A DNA stretch of 64,000 bases, from positions 1,550,001 to 1,614,000 of the forward strand of contig WJXW01000009.1 in assembly GCA_015832175.1 (NCBI GenBank), given 5' to 3'. Of the stretch, positions 1 through 11,641 are shown one piece after another (position 1 is the stretch's first letter; every line of letters starts with the position of its first letter). The translations under genes and the position numbers were made by a program. The notes beneath the pieces were generated by a model. It did not search any database. It was given only the letters and a program-made list of their open reading frames with translations, and was not told where the DNA came from. The DNA is from Paraphaeosphaeria minitans (Eukaryota; Ascomycota; Dothideomycetes; Pleosporales; Didymosphaeriaceae).

Positions 1-53
1 AATCCCTCTGGTAGAAGAACAGTGGACTCGACCGGGGAATGGCCTAGCGCCAT
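1..53 (-). CDS. possible 5' end of a gene leaving the window (partial)
   Basis: On the minus strand an ATG at 53 opens a frame that stays open for 17 codons to the window edge (it begins MALGHSPVESTV). The bases before the ATG look like a fungal start context (CAATC before ATGGC). No family can be recognised from so few residues, and the frame could be chance. If real, it would be divergently arranged with the eIF2B-epsilon gene. Confidence 0.2.
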   Translation of the reverse strand, partial: MALGHSPVESTVLLPEG

Positions 54-782
54 GATTGGGTGTCGTAGAGGCAGGCGAAGAAGAGGGCGTTCTTGGGGAT
101 GGTTCAGATAGGGGATGCGCGGAAACGCCCGGAGTACACGGCCTAAGCAGCTGCAAGATATCATGAATGTGGCGCGATTTGTAGCATTTGATAGCATATT
201 GCGCACTCTTCTCCCTGTAGCGGCCAACTTGACGTAGTAGACAATCTGCACAGGGCAAATCCAACCAGCTTTTGCCAGTTCACATGCTTTATCGTAATTG
301 GGTTGGTAGCGTGCGGAGGCAGGTCCACTGACGGTGAGAGGGAAGTATGGCACCCAGGTGCTGGTCTAACGTATGTGCAGCAACCCGAATCCATAGAACG
401 GACTGTTTCCAGGATTTCCCTTCCCTGCGACGGCTGAAGTGTTGGAGTGTCGTTGCAACAAGCATCAGCATGGTCGTCCAGGGTCGAACAGACGGCGAAG
501 TCTAGACCTCCATCGCCACACGTGAAAGCCAGAAAGTCGACGTCCACGGTGACCCAAGCAAGGCCCCTGCGGCAAGCCCGCAAGCCCGCAAGCCCCACCT
601 TAACCTTAAACCGTTTTCGGGAACTTGCTGGGGCCGTGACGCACAGCTTTTGGTCAGGGTGCGGGTTTCTGTGGGCGTGGGCGTGGGCGTTACTGAGTCA
701 TCACCAAATTTGGCGTCGCGATAACATCCCACCAGAAACTCGTAGCTACCGCCCCACCAACGCACACCTCGGACCGCACAGC
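54..782. other. upstream region of eIF2B-epsilon, no gene seen
   Basis: No convincing coding frame. Short GC-rich tandem motifs occur at about 571-597 (a repeated GCAAGCCC-like unit) and 670-690 (a repeated GTGGGC unit). It presumably holds the promoter and 5' UTR of the translation-factor gene that follows. Confidence 0.5.
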
Positions 783-3079
783 ATGCCGCCCAAAGGCAAA
801 AAGGGCCAGCCGGCTGACAAAGCCAGAGCTGGCGAAGAGGAGCGCGAGAACCCGCTGCAGGCCGTGGTACGAGCTGCCTGTGCCCGCCCGTGGGAGCTAC
901 GCATGCTGACTTGGTAGATACTTGCCGACCCGTTCGAGACGCGCTTCAGCCCGTTCACGCTCGAGCGCCCACGCGTCAGTACATGCGCTCGCATGCGCCG
1001 CGCATTGCTGACAGCTACCAGTGCCTTCTGCCCCTCGCGAATACCCCGCTCATCGAATACACCTTTGAGTTCCTCGCAAACGCCGGTGTTGAGGAAGTCT
1101 TTGTCTACTGTGGCGCGCACAGGGACCTCGTGGAAGAGTACATCAAGAAGTCAAAATGGTCCTCGCGGTCCTCCCCGTTCTCAAAGCTCGAGCTCATCCA
1201 GTCCACCTCGTACTCGATTGGCGATGCGATGCGCGACCTGGACACACGCGGTCTGCTGGTCGGCGACTTCCTCATGGTGTACGGCGATGTGGTCAGCAAC
1301 CTGCCGCTGGAGTCGGCACTTGCTGAACACAGGGCTAGACGCGCAAAGGACAAGAATGCGATCATGACCATGGTGCTAAGGGAGGCCGGGACAATCCACA
1401 GGACGAAAGCGCAGGCCACGAGTCCGGTGTTCGTCATCGATCCTACCAAGGATAGATGCCTCCATTTCGAGCAGATGCCGAACAAAGACCAGACACACTT
1501 TTTGTCCATCGACCCCGAGCTCCTCTCTGATCACCAGGAGATTGACGTTCGGCAAGACTTGATCGACTGCGGCATTGATATCTGTACGCCAGACGTTCTG
1601 GCGCTCTGGAGCGATAATTTTGATTTCCAAGCGCCCCGAAAAGGCTTCCTGCACAGCGTACTCAAGGACTACGAGCTAAACGGCAAGACAATTCACACGC
1701 ACATCGTTTCGGATCACTATGCTGCTCGAGTTAGAAATTTGCACGCGTACGACGCCGTGAGCAGAGACATTGTATCGCGATGGGCGTACCCGCTCTGCCC
1801 TGACAGCAATCTCGTGCAGGGTCAGTCATATCGATTACAAAAGGGAAACATCTACAAAGAGGAGGGCGTTATACTAGCAAGAGATTGCGTCATCCTTCCA
1901 AAGACGGTTATTGGCCGTGGAACAAGCATCGGAGACGGCAGCGTAATCAAGAACAGCATCATAGGGCGACATTGCATCATTGGAAAGGGCGTGAACATTG
2001 ATGGCGCATACCTGTGGGATCATGCAAGCATTGGAGACGGCTCGACTATCAAAAAATGTATCATTGCCGATGAGGCTTCGATAGGGAGAAGATGCACCAT
2101 CGAATCTGGAGCTCTCGTTTCGTACGGGGTCACGATTGGCGAGGGTACTACTATCCGCGGGGAACACAGAATTACCAAAGCAAGCAGTAGAAGAGATGTG
2201 GACGAGCCGGCCGTTGACAAGAGCACGGACGCCACAATCGTCGGCGCGGGTGGGGTTGGGTTCGAATTCCACGACTCGGACGAAGAAGATGAAGATGAGA
2301 CCGTGGATGGACTTGTCGCAAGTGGTTCCATATACAACCTCGCAAACTTGTCCGTTGAATCGATATCTACGCTCAACTCGGAGTCCGAAGACGAGATCGA
2401 CTTTGAATTCCGGCACGACCGATCCGCTGCGAGCAGTTTCCGCTCTGTTGGCTCCGCGGACAGCCAGCACGCTGCTGACTTCGATCACGATGCCTCAGCT
2501 AGCATATACGATTCGCTTGAGCAGGGTCACGAGTCTGCAAACATACAGCTGGAGTTGACGGCACTGCGTATGAGCACAAATGCTTCAGACCACCAAGTGC
2601 GACGTGCAGTCGTCGTGGCTTTCGTAAAACGCATCATAGCGCTCAATAAGGCTGGAACTAGCATACGGGAGGCTGTCGCGCAGGTGTTTTCGCAACACAA
2701 AGATCTGGTGAGTAATTCTGCTCGTGTAGCCTTGGAACACAAGCTAATCTCGAATCTTCATTAGGTCGATCGCTCTATATTCGACAAGGCCAGCTCAAGC
2801 AAAGTCGACCAAGTTGATTTTATGCTGTTGCTACAGGCAGATCTTGCACACCGGGATAACGGCGACGCCATACTGCTAAGTGCAGCAACGAAGCTGGTCG
2901 AGCTGGAATGCGTCGAGGACGACGGTGTTTTGCAGTGGTGGGAGGATGCGAAATCGTCGGAGAATGAGGAGCTGGAGAAGGTCAAGGGCAAGACGCGGCA
3001 GTTGATTGATTACCTAAACGAGTCTGAGGAGGAGAGCGACGAAGACGAGGAGGACGATGATGATGTAGACGAGGAGTAG
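783..3079 (+). CDS. GCD6: translation initiation factor eIF2B, epsilon subunit
   Basis: Catalytic subunit of the eIF2B guanine-nucleotide exchange factor, which recharges eIF2 with GTP in the cytoplasm and is the target of the eIF2-alpha phosphorylation stress response. Exons 783-866, 918-974, 1022-2707 and 2765-3079 give 713 aa, close to the 712 aa of yeast Gcd6. The N-terminal nucleotidyltransferase-like domain shows LQAV, ADPFETRF and the LLPLANTPLIEYT block. Hexapeptide (left-handed beta-helix) repeats follow at about residues 290-410 (IGRGTSIGDGS, IGRHCIIGKG). Next come an acidic linker and the HEAT-type W2/eIF5C domain with AA-boxes (ELECVEDDG, LQWWEDA) and a very acidic tail ending in DDVDEE. 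The two first introns must be removed to join LQAV to ILADPFETRF and then CLLPLAN, which fixes the ATG at 783. Confidence 0.95.
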
Positions 3080-3941
3080 TTTAATGCCACAAAGACGTCC
3101 AGAGCATGAAGATGATCATGTATCAACGCGCCGCACGGATCCGACTTCCATGCTTGTAGTGGATGGCACTAGACTTCTGGAGATGCTGCTGCCTGCAGGC
3201 ATGTGCAGATGCAAAAGTGGAATTCCCACGATGCGGTGAAACCAGGCATCCGCACACCAAGCACTATGTTATTCACCACTTTGTTGTGAAGCTCTTCGAT
3301 GACCGTTAGACCTTGAATGGTTGAGTAGACCACCTTGATCTGTTTGCGTAGTGTGCTGAATAATCGCAAGTCCTCAAGCGATGGAGAAGTGGTGGTGTCG
3401 AGCTTCCAAAAACTGAACTCAGCGCGAGTAGATGTGTGCGACTGGGTCTGTCTCCATGATGTATGTGGAGTTCCAGCTCAGCTCGCTCGACCGCAGTTGT
3501 CTGCGGCTTGGACCTCGCGAAGGTGGCGGAGATGACCCGGTTGGGCTTAGCCCATGGTGCCCGCATCCCGCCGAGTCGTGTCTGCCCTGCTGTTCCAATG
3601 TCTCAACCCAACCTGGACCTGTGACTCTGGAAAACTGACCAATATTGCACCCGGCTTTGCTTCTCCTTCGTTCCCTTTCGCCGACTGCCACCCCTCAGCA
3701 CCATTTGACTCCCTTGCCCCCTGTCTATCTCGCTCGCTCGCAGCTGCTGGTCTCGTCATCGCGGCGGGATCGGCTCTCCCAGAACATCACCACGCCGCCC
3801 TCACCCGCTTCCCGTAAGCGAAAGGCAGACGATATAGCAGACCACCTCGCGCCCTCCGCTGCTCCCCCGAGCAAGAAACAGACACCAAACACCGCAGTCG
3901 ATCTGCCCGCCACACCGGTCACGACGACAGCCTCGCCCGCC
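3080..3941. other. intergenic region, no independent gene seen
   Basis: Region between the eIF2B-epsilon stop and the RBR ligase start. A frame in phase with the RBR ligase is open from 3645 and contains a basic KRKADD stretch, so a longer N-terminus for the ligase is possible, but the region reads more like promoter and 5' UTR. Confidence 0.4.
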
Positions 3942-5630
3942 ATGGACTCTGACGACGACTTCAACAGCTCGCAGGCGAGCGGGGACGACTTTTTGGATAG
4001 CGACCTCGATCTAGAGGATGGTAAGATCCTTCAGGACCGAGCTGAGGCGGAAAATATTCTGACGCTCTTATCATGATAGACTCCGACTTCGATATGGATC
4101 AAGATGACGTGGGCTTCGAGTCGCAAGGTAAGGACATGGGTCCCCGAAATCAGGCGTACGAGGTGGATTTCAAGGTCTACGACCCTCAGCAAATACAAGC
4201 CTCGCAGGACAAACAGATCGACGAGGTGTCAAGCATTCTTGGCCAACCGCCCGAAGCGACCGCAATCCTACTGCGCCACCTGCGGTGGAACAAAGAGCGC
4301 TTGATCGATCGATACATGGATAACCAGGAGGAAGTTCTTGAGAACGCTGGTCTGGGGCAGATTGCGGCGACGAATCCTCCAAAGATCAGCAGGGTCGCGG
4401 GCTTCGTTTGCGAAATCTGCTGCGAGGACGATGCAAGCCTTGAGACATTTGCGATGAAGTGCGGCCACCGCTTCTGTGTGGACTGCTACCGACAATACCT
4501 GTACACCAAGATCAAGGAGGAAGGAGAAGCAGCCCGCATTAGATGCCCCGGCGATGGGTGCAACCGGGTAGTAGACTCCAAGTCATTGGACCTACTCGTC
4601 GCGGACGAGCTCAGAAGTCGGTACGCTCACCATGCGCTTTACTTTCCCATCTGCATGCCCTTCGCAGTCCATCTCGGGTAGCACGCATAGGCTACACCTC
4701 TCTTTTCAATCTACCGCTGACGCAAGCTTACCCAGGTATCACGAATTACTAACGCGAACCTACGTTGACGATAAAGATAACCTGCGATGGTGCCCGGCGC
4801 CGAATTGTGTGTATGCTGTCGAGTGCGGTGTGAAAAATAAGGACTTGATGCAGATCGTACCCACCGTCCACTGCGAGTGCTCTCACGACTTTTGCTTCGG
4901 TTGCTCGCTCAACGATCACCAACCCGCGCCCTGTGCTTTGGTGAAAATGTGGCTAAAGAAGTGCGAGGACGACTCCGAAACTGCCAACTGGATCTCAGCA
5001 AACACAAAGGAATGTCCCAAATGCAATTCGACCATCGAAAAGAACGGTGGCTGCAACCACATGACGTGCCGAAAATGCCGTAATGAATTCTGCTGGATGT
5101 GCATGGGCGTGTGGTCTGAGCACGGCACCAGCTGGTATAACTGCAATCGTTTCGAGGAGAAGAGCGGTTCAGAAGCGCGGGATGCTCAAGCCAAGAGTCG
5201 GCTGTCGCTCGAGCGATACCTGCATTACTACAACCGATACGCCAATCACGAACAGTCAGCGAAGCTGGACAAGGACATCTACCTGAAGACTGAGAAGAAA
5301 ATGCAGCAGCTACAGAACACGACAGGCATGTCGTGGATCGAGGTTCAGTATTTGGATACAGCGTCACAAGCACTCCAACAGTGCCGACAGACCCTAAAGT
5401 GGACCTATGCTTTTGCATACTATTTAGCTCGCAACAACTTGACCGAGATCTTCGAGGATAACCAGAAGGACCTAGAAATGGCGGTCGAGAACCTAAGCGA
5501 GATGTTTGAGAAACCCATCGATCAGCTCCAGGGGTTGAAGGTCGACATGATGGATAAGACTTCGTACTGCACTAAGCGGCGAGTCATCCTCCTTAACGAC
5601 ACTGCGGAGAACCTCAAGCAAGGCAAGTAA
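3942..5630 (+). CDS. Ariadne-type RBR E3 ubiquitin ligase
   Basis: RING-between-RING ligase of the Ariadne/ARIH1 family. These form a thioester with ubiquitin on a RING2 cysteine before transfer to substrate and can act with neddylated cullins. Exons 3942-4020, 4080-4620 and 4736-5630 give 504 aa, the usual size. An acidic N-terminus (MDSDDDF...) and UBA-like region precede RING1, which starts at C137/C140 (CEICCEDD). The IBR lies around 225-285 (CPAPNC, CECSHDFCFGC). RING2 runs from about 300 with CPKC, then NGGCNHMTC, whose C313 aligns with the catalytic cysteine of ARIH1 (C357). The Ariadne domain (SLERYLHYYNRYANHEQS, then helices to NLKQGK) closes the protein. The 59-nt and 115-nt introns have canonical borders. 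An in-frame upstream start at 3645 exists but would add a low-complexity leader not typical of the family. Confidence 0.93.
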
Positions 5631-8600
5631 AGATCCGACGTGAAGAGTTGAGGACGTCACTAAGTGTACCCTAGCCAACTGGAAATTCAACGTCAAGTTC
5701 TCATGAGCTCTTCTTGGGCAATGGAGCGGACATCCTCCTGTCTACGACGATGCCATCACGAAATTTTTCTTCACGATACCTGATAACCTTCGCATTTCCG
5801 TTTCCCCCGATTCACGTGTTCAGCATGGCTTGGTGCATATTTGTTCTGTCAGCTCAGCCTTTGATCCGCCGTAGCTGGTTTCCATCCAAGATCAGGATAG
5901 CAGTGGCAGAGTGGAAGTCGCCTTCGATGACGTATGGTCGGGATGGTGAGTCCGCAACGAGGAATAGCGCGCTGGCCGAACTTTTTAACGCTGATGGGAA
6001 TGTATGGATGGGTTTGCGATGACATGGTTCGGAATGCACGGGCCGGCGTTGTTCTGACAGATGGACGGAGTTGAATTTGGTGTCGAAAGGTCGCGTCGGT
6101 TTAGCAGGCGGGCATGCATAGCATCAGTCGGTTCGTGCTCCGCGGAATAGATCTGGCAACGAGTACGAGATCGTGTGATAGTTCGGCTGTGACGTGATTG
6201 ATGGTGTAAACCGAAATGATGGGCGGGCATCGTGACATCGACTCGCTATTCTAATGGCGTGAAAGCTGGGTCGTGGGATGAAACGCCTGGACCGTGACCT
6301 TCCAACGCTTCTTCAGCCTTTTTTTTTTCTTTTTTTTGTGTGGTCGTCTAAAATATCGGTGAGACACCTACATGGAGCGTGTCAGAAAGTGTGTAGTTTA
6401 CCCCGTGCCTGGATTGGTCCTGGAGCGAGAGACTGGTTTTCGCAAAGGTACCTACCTATTCTTGGGCCTCTCGTTCCTGATGGTGAGGAGCTTCATCCCC
6501 AGACTGCTGGTGATCGGGAGTGAGTGAGGAGAATTAAGGATTAGAAACCGCGGTTGTAAGGGGAATTGATCTTCACGCAATGCTGCTGTGGAGGAGGGAC
6601 TGGGGATTTGGACGCCGTTCGTTTCATGTGTGAGTGCTCTGCAGTGTTCTAGAAATTTCGTCCCGGGAAAAGACTTGGGTGACTAGCAACCAGGTCGGAC
6701 AAGGGGACTCGTGGCTCTCGGATCGTACTCTTCTACACAGCAAGTGTGGTGGTGTGCGGCATCATCACTGGCAGTCTGGTTGTGGATCGTCGACATAGAG
6801 CTCGGTGCGCGAGTATGGTGAGCAGACGTGGTGTCAAGTTGGGCATTAATGGCTTTACGCTGACGCTTTTTCGTGGGATCATTTCCAACCCCGTTGTCCG
6901 TCCAACGTGTGCCATGTCCCTTTGCTAAAATCTAAAATTGGTCAAACCATGCACGATAATTGGGGAGTCTGGACCTCCAACAAATAATACCGTGCCTAAA
7001 AAAATGGCTGTCTGTGACGTGTCAGACTTTTGCGAACATGAGAAGGCTGGATAGGGCTCCGGAAAGATTCTGAGGTGATGATGATGATGGTCATAGAATA
7101 TCCAAAAAGTTTGCATGCGGATTCAGGCTCTTTATAAGTATGTATACAAGGGTGAAACTTTCGCAGGAAGAATGCTCTTCACACGACTTGCTTGCATTGC
7201 AAAGGGAGAAAATGAAATAATAATTCGATGCGGGGCTTAGTTTTCTTTGGTGCTCTCAAAAACATCCATACAACCACTGGATGTTGGCGGACTTTGTTTT
7301 GAAAATGAATGGGCCGTACGTTGCATTCCCTTTTTCTTTTGGACGCGTTAAGATTTCTCTCTTTCCAACACCGTGAGTACAATGGCGAAGGGAACGACGG
7401 GTGCGTCTAAAAATGCACCGGTTGGAATTAGAGCTTCAGCTGCGGTGCCGCGAGGTGGAGGCGTTGGGAGAAGGAGAGGGACAAGGTGACTGCAAAGCGT
7501 GCTCATGTGCAGGTAAAACTTCAAAATATGGGCAACGAGTAGGGAATCTTGGGCCCGAATCAGACTGGGCAGGATGTGAAAGCACCTGGTGTCAACGATG
7601 GCCGGCTTACTCAATGTCTTCGGGCTTAGGAGGGGCGAGAAGTATCAGTAGGACTTGGGCGAGGCCCGATGAGCAAGCTAGCTCATGAAGAAGTGCGGCC
7701 TGAGCATCATCTTCTTTGAACGAAAATTTGTATAGTCTTACATATAAAAACACCGCGGCCGGTATCGTGTCGTGTCTCCTCCGCACAACCACGCGAAAAT
7801 AAACAAAACATTGAAAAAACTTGCATCTGGTACACTTTCATCCAAAAACGTCGTCTTCCCACGTTATATGTCGTTCTCTGGAAGGGAGCAGTCAAAATAG
7901 AACCTAGCATGCCTTATAGAGTTCGCTCCCAAATCATGAGCATCATCACTAGGGAGGTCTTTGCAGCCCCGAAAGGTTAAATGGCTACAACCTATGTCTT
8001 TTGGCAGATGCGTGCCACAGTCTAAAAGATACACAGACACCGTACATGGGCCGACTGAGCCGCCACTTCAGACGCACATGAACCCCTTGCGGCGACCAAG
8101 AAGTTTGTCAGTCTCCCATACGGTAGCGCTGCTTTGTGTTGTCACGAAGTTCTCCACTTCTGCAACAATGTGTGTCTTGCTGATGTCTCGTGCGGATGGC
8201 AAGCTGTTCCAGTGCTGGTGGCGAACATCATCAGCATCGTTCCAAAAAAAAATGTATGGTAACAGTCAACGATGGTGTAAATTCAGATAAGGATCGATCA
8301 CGTCGGGTACCAACGAGCAGAGTCATGCGAGCGAGTAGGTACTCATCTGCGCCTTCAAGTCGATGCAACGAACGCCATCCTCCACGTTACCACCCCAAGT
8401 GAGATCAAGCGTGCGTTCCCGTCCTCTCATGACCCAACGCCCGGCAATCAAGAGATGAATGTTACGTGTGCAGCTCGCCTAGGTAGGTAGATCACGGAAA
8501 TTGCGCTTACCGGACTTCGCACAAGACTCCGAACTCCATGCCCGGCCCGCCTCGAGTCTCACTCCCACACATCATCAAAATCGGCCAAACCAAATCCAAA

Positions 8601-8807
8601 TACCAGAACCCGGAGAAGGAAGTATGAACATTGTAACTATCTAGAACCCCCCACAGGGCGTGCATTTAATCGATGCCGTCTACGTGGACGACAACCCCCC
8701 GAAAATCTCAACGTGCAGATACCGTAGAATGAAATTCCAAACCAAGTCCAAATCTAGCCAGCGCCAAACGTGAATGCAGCGACGTCACATCTTCAACTCA
8801 GGAGGGC
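5631..8807. other. 3.2-kb gene-poor stretch
   Basis: No open frame in either strand resembles a protein: all frames are short, lack domain-like composition and show no consistent splice-joined reading. Short homopolymer T runs (about 6319-6340) and ATG-type triplet runs (about 7075-7090) are present. It contains the 3' UTRs of the RBR ligase and of the convergent secreted protein. A non-coding RNA cannot be excluded. Confidence 0.5.
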
Positions 8808-10190
8808 TCAGTGCGGCCACACAAACGCAGTGGCCTGCGTCGGCCTTGTGCGCTTCTCGAACGTCGTCTTGGTACAGTTCGTGGTCGAGAAGCTGTTTGC
8901 GGCCGTCCCAGAGCTCACTCTGCCCAGGCTGATACCGTAGCCAGATGGAAGCATAGGTGCAGGGGTGGAGATGACCACGATCGTAGAGTTAAATCCAGAG
9001 AATCCAGCGCCATAGCTGCCGGGAGGCCTGGTGGGCGAAGCAGTTCCCGTAGGCAAGATGGGGGCGGTTCCAGTGGGAAATACGGCAGTTCCAGGAGCGT
9101 AGCCAGTCGCGCCAGTTGCGCCGGTCGCGCCGGTTGCAGTCCCGGGGAAGAGCCCTGTTCCGTTTCCAGAGCCGTAAGAGTGCTTGGAGCCAGGGACGTA
9201 AGGCATGTGCGTGGGAATGAGAGGACCAGGAGTTGAGATTGCGACCTTGGAGGAGATGGTTACATTGGACTCTTCGGGCTCTTCCTCGTCGCCGTCGTCA
9301 GTTTCGTCGCCGTTGTCAGTTTCGTCGTCATCCTCAGTTTCGTCTCCGTTTTCAGTATCATCGCTGTCCTCAGTATCGTCGCTGTCCTCAGTATCGTCGC
9401 TGTCCTCAGTATCGTCGCTGTCCTCAGTATCGTTGTCGTCCTCAGTATCGTTGTCGTCCTCAGTATCGTCGTCGTCCTCAGTATCGTCGCCCTCGTCCCC
9501 AGCTCCACCAGTAGCCTCGGCCTCGTCGCCGCCCGCAGTAGGCGTAGGCTCAGGCTCAATACCGTACTTGGTGAGGAAGTATTCGGGGTCGTAGGTACCG
9601 ATGTTGATAGGCTGGCGCTTGAGAAGGCCACCGAGGCCGGGAAGGTCCCCAAGAAGGCTGGCAGCTTCGCTGGGGATCGCAGTCGGCAGCGCGGCAGCGA
9701 TAGACGAGATGGGAAGCTTGGATACAATGGCGGCCACGCTCGACACAGCCGGAACCTCGTTGGGAATCGCAGGAATGTGCAGAGGGAGCTTGTCGGTGAG
9801 CTGGCGGACCTCGTACAGAGCGCCGTCTACGGTGGCAGAGCCGCCCCGGACGTTCTTGTCAGAGATGCACTGGTCGATGATGGCGGTGAGGACGCGGTGG
9901 CAGACTTTGGAGGAGATCTTGGTGACGGCGTTGGGGAGCGTGACTTGGAAGTGCACCGGGTCGGCATCGAGACCGAGCAGCTGGGCAATGCCGTCTGCAT
10001 CGGGGATGAGGTTCTCTGGGTGGTCGCAGACTTGGTCGATGGTGCTCTTGATGATGGTGTCCATGGCAGAGGTCATCTCCTTGCCGAGGCCGGGGACGGG
10101 AATGGATTCACTCGCACAGCGAATGTCATCAGAGGCTGCAGCGAGCCCTAGAAGGGCCGCGAACACAAAGGTTGTATGAGGAGCCTTCAT
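8808..10190 (-). CDS. secreted protein with Kex2 site and acidic hexapeptide repeats
   Basis: Unrecognised 460-aa protein. Residues 1-19 form a signal peptide (MKAPHTTFVF then a Leu/Ala core). The mature N-terminal part has four cysteines (25, 55, 97, 108), compatible with two disulfides. A dibasic KR at 191-192 after a Leu/Gly stretch is a classic Kex2 cleavage site. Residues about 234-304 are about 11 copies of a six-residue acidic unit (DDTEDS and variants with N/G), followed by a Gly/Thr/Pro-rich tail with GAT and PTGTA motifs. An upstream in-frame ATG (10250) would place a hydrophobic leader before the signal peptide; the start at 10190 gives the better signal sequence. The role is unknown: a cell-wall or matrix protein is inference. 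Repeat number is likely polymorphic because the repeat is an 18-bp DNA tandem. Confidence 0.75.
   Translation of the reverse strand: MKAPHTTFVFAALLGLAAASDDIRCASESIPVPGLGKEMTSAMDTIIKSTIDQVCDHPENLIPDADGIAQLLGLDADPVHFQVTLPNAVTKISSKVCHRVLTAIIDQCISDKNVRGGSATVDGALYEVRQLTDKLPLHIPAIPNEVPAVSSVAAIVSKLPISSIAAALPTAIPSEAASLLGDLPGLGGLLKRQPINIGTYDPEYFLTKYGIEPEPTPTAGGDEAEATGGAGDEGDDTEDDDDTEDDNDTEDDNDTEDSDDTEDSDDTEDSDDTEDSDDTENGDETEDDDETDNGDETDDGDEEEPEESNVTISSKVAISTPGPLIPTHMPYVPGSKHSYGSGNGTGLFPGTATGATGATGATGYAPGTAVFPTGTAPILPTGTASPTRPPGSYGAGFSGFNSTIVVISTPAPMLPSGYGISLGRVSSGTAANSFSTTNCTKTTFEKRTRPTQATAFVWPH
9279..9491 (-). repeat. 18-bp coding minisatellite
   Basis: About 11 tandem 18-bp units (on + the unit reads TCCTCAGTATCGTCGCTG with variants) inside the secreted-protein gene. 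They encode the DDTEDS-like acidic hexapeptides. Central copies are nearly identical and edge copies diverged. Confidence 0.9.
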
Positions 10191-10559
10191 GTTTGGAGAA
10201 TGATAAAAGGTCAAAGCTAACAGCGATATAAATGAGCACGAAGCGTGCAACGCAGAACGTCAACTGGAGAAAAGAATGTGTAAGACCAAAGCGGTCGAAT
10301 GAGTAACAGAGAAAATAATGAATGAAGAAAGCCAAGCTTCTGAAGAAGATACTGATGCGTTCACCCGATATATGTAGGCTGGACATGGAGGGCGAGGCCT
10401 CGATCCTGGCCGATGGGTGGCCTGATTCGGACCTAGTGCTTCGCCCTCCGGGAGAGTAAGATGGTTAGATGGAGCCCTACGGAGTTTCAAGCACTAGGGG
10501 CCAGGGCTACTAGCGAGTGGTTTTCGATGGGCGTATGAGCCTATGAGGTGGAATTGTAC

Positions 10560-10763
10560 AATCACTCTCGACCTCCGGCCCTACTCCTGATATAGTTACC
10601 AGTGTATTTTGTAGCCTTAGCTGTATGTCTAGTGCGTAATCTACTTACTAGTTCTAGAACAAATCTCTGCACACGTTAGTAATAGTAACAGTAAAATATA
10701 GCTAAGGCTATAAAATACGCTGGCAGCTACATTAGGAGTAGCGCCGGAGGTTGAGTGCGATTC
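10560..10763. mobile_element. MITE-like inverted-repeat element
   Basis: Two arms of about 58-60 bp, 10567-10626 and 10698-10755, are reverse complements of each other around a 71-bp AT-rich centre (for example CTCGACCTCCGG on the left against CCGGAGGTTGAG on the right). I count about seven transition differences and one transversion between arms, plus a 2-nt gap. Outside the arms a 25-bp direct repeat is found at 10526-10550 and 10802-10826, again differing by transitions, so the element may sit inside a larger duplicated unit. No coding capacity. The length and structure fit a non-autonomous DNA-transposon remnant; no target-site duplication is clear. Confidence 0.6.
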
Positions 10764-11006
10764 AACGCCAGGTCGAGTGTGATTTGACGCGTCACGTTTG
10801 CGACGGGTGTATGAGCCTACGAGGTGATGAGGATTCGTTGCCCCACTGTGTATACAGACTCCGGTCGCACGTCTCACTGTCGGTGTGGTCACTGGGCATG
10901 ACTGTCGTGACTCGTACCTAGAGATTGCCAGCAAGAATGACAACAGCCGCTGTGAGAGTTGAGAATAATAGGCGAGCAAGCAAGCAAGCGAGCGAGCATC
11001 ATGGAA

Positions 11007-11133
11007 AGCATCCATATCTTGTCGCAAGAGAGCATTCCATATCAAACATCCCTATATTGTCGCAAGCAAGTATTCCATATCAGAGCATCCCTGCATTGAT
11101 TGTCGCAAGGAAGTATTCCATATCAGAGCATCT
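11007..11133. repeat. short minisatellite, about 40-bp unit
   Basis: Three imperfect units and a partial fourth share the blocks AGCATCC, TTGTCGCAAG and TATTCCATATCAG. The units differ by small indels and substitutions. No coding potential. Confidence 0.7.
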
Positions 11134-11514
11134 TGCAAGAGCTGGACAATGTACTTGGACGTGTGCTGTGATGGAGATTGGACGGTGAGATGCAGCCACT
11201 CAGCTAGATACGCCCCAGGCAGTGGTGGTTCGATCAAGCTGCAGATATCCGTTTTCTGGTAGAAGGCGACTGGCTTGGCGCGACGCGAGAGCTCGTCCCG
11301 CACTAAAATTTGGGGTGTCGCAGTCAGCAGTGTAGCCTTGGAGGGGCGTACGGTGCATGTCACGAGTGTGTCTGCACTCAATCGCAACAATCACACGTCT
11401 TTTCGTACGCCCTCTCTGCTCACTCACCTGCCCGCGATCCACCATAGGTCGCAAACACAAATCCCACCGCGGGCAGCCGCAGGAGAAGAGCTGGCGCAAC
11501 GAAGAGAAGGGCCG

Positions 11515-11618
11515 CAATAAGAACAAGAACAGTGACAAGAACGCGGACAAGAACGCGGACAAGAACAGTGACAAGAACGTGGACAAGAACAGAAACAAGA
11601 ACAGGAACAAGAACAGAG
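11515..11618 (+). repeat. AACAAG/GACAAG tandem upstream of the sirtuin
   Basis: Tandem 6- and 12-bp units (GACAAGAAC with GCG or AGT inserts). The tract lies in the same frame as the sirtuin start and would encode Asp/Asn-Lys repeats if translation began at the upstream in-frame ATG at 11357. It is more likely 5' UTR. Confidence 0.75.
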
Positions 11619-11641
11619 GCACGGTTGGGAGGCACGCCAGG

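Larger units (their letters stand above)
10191..11641. other. repeat-rich intergenic region
   Basis: Between the divergently transcribed secreted-protein gene and the sirtuin gene. It holds the 5' region of the secreted protein, an inverted-repeat element (10560-10763), a short minisatellite (11007-11133) and an AAC/AAG-rich tandem (11515-11618). No other gene seen. Confidence 0.6.

Noticed and set aside
3645..3941. longer N-terminus for the RBR ligase from an upstream ATG
   Set aside because: Family proteins begin with the acidic MDSDDDF-type segment; the leader is low-complexity and lies in the expected promoter/UTR.
4909..5418. 169-aa minus-strand frame
   Set aside because: Antisense to the RING2/Ariadne part of the RBR ligase, no motif of its own.
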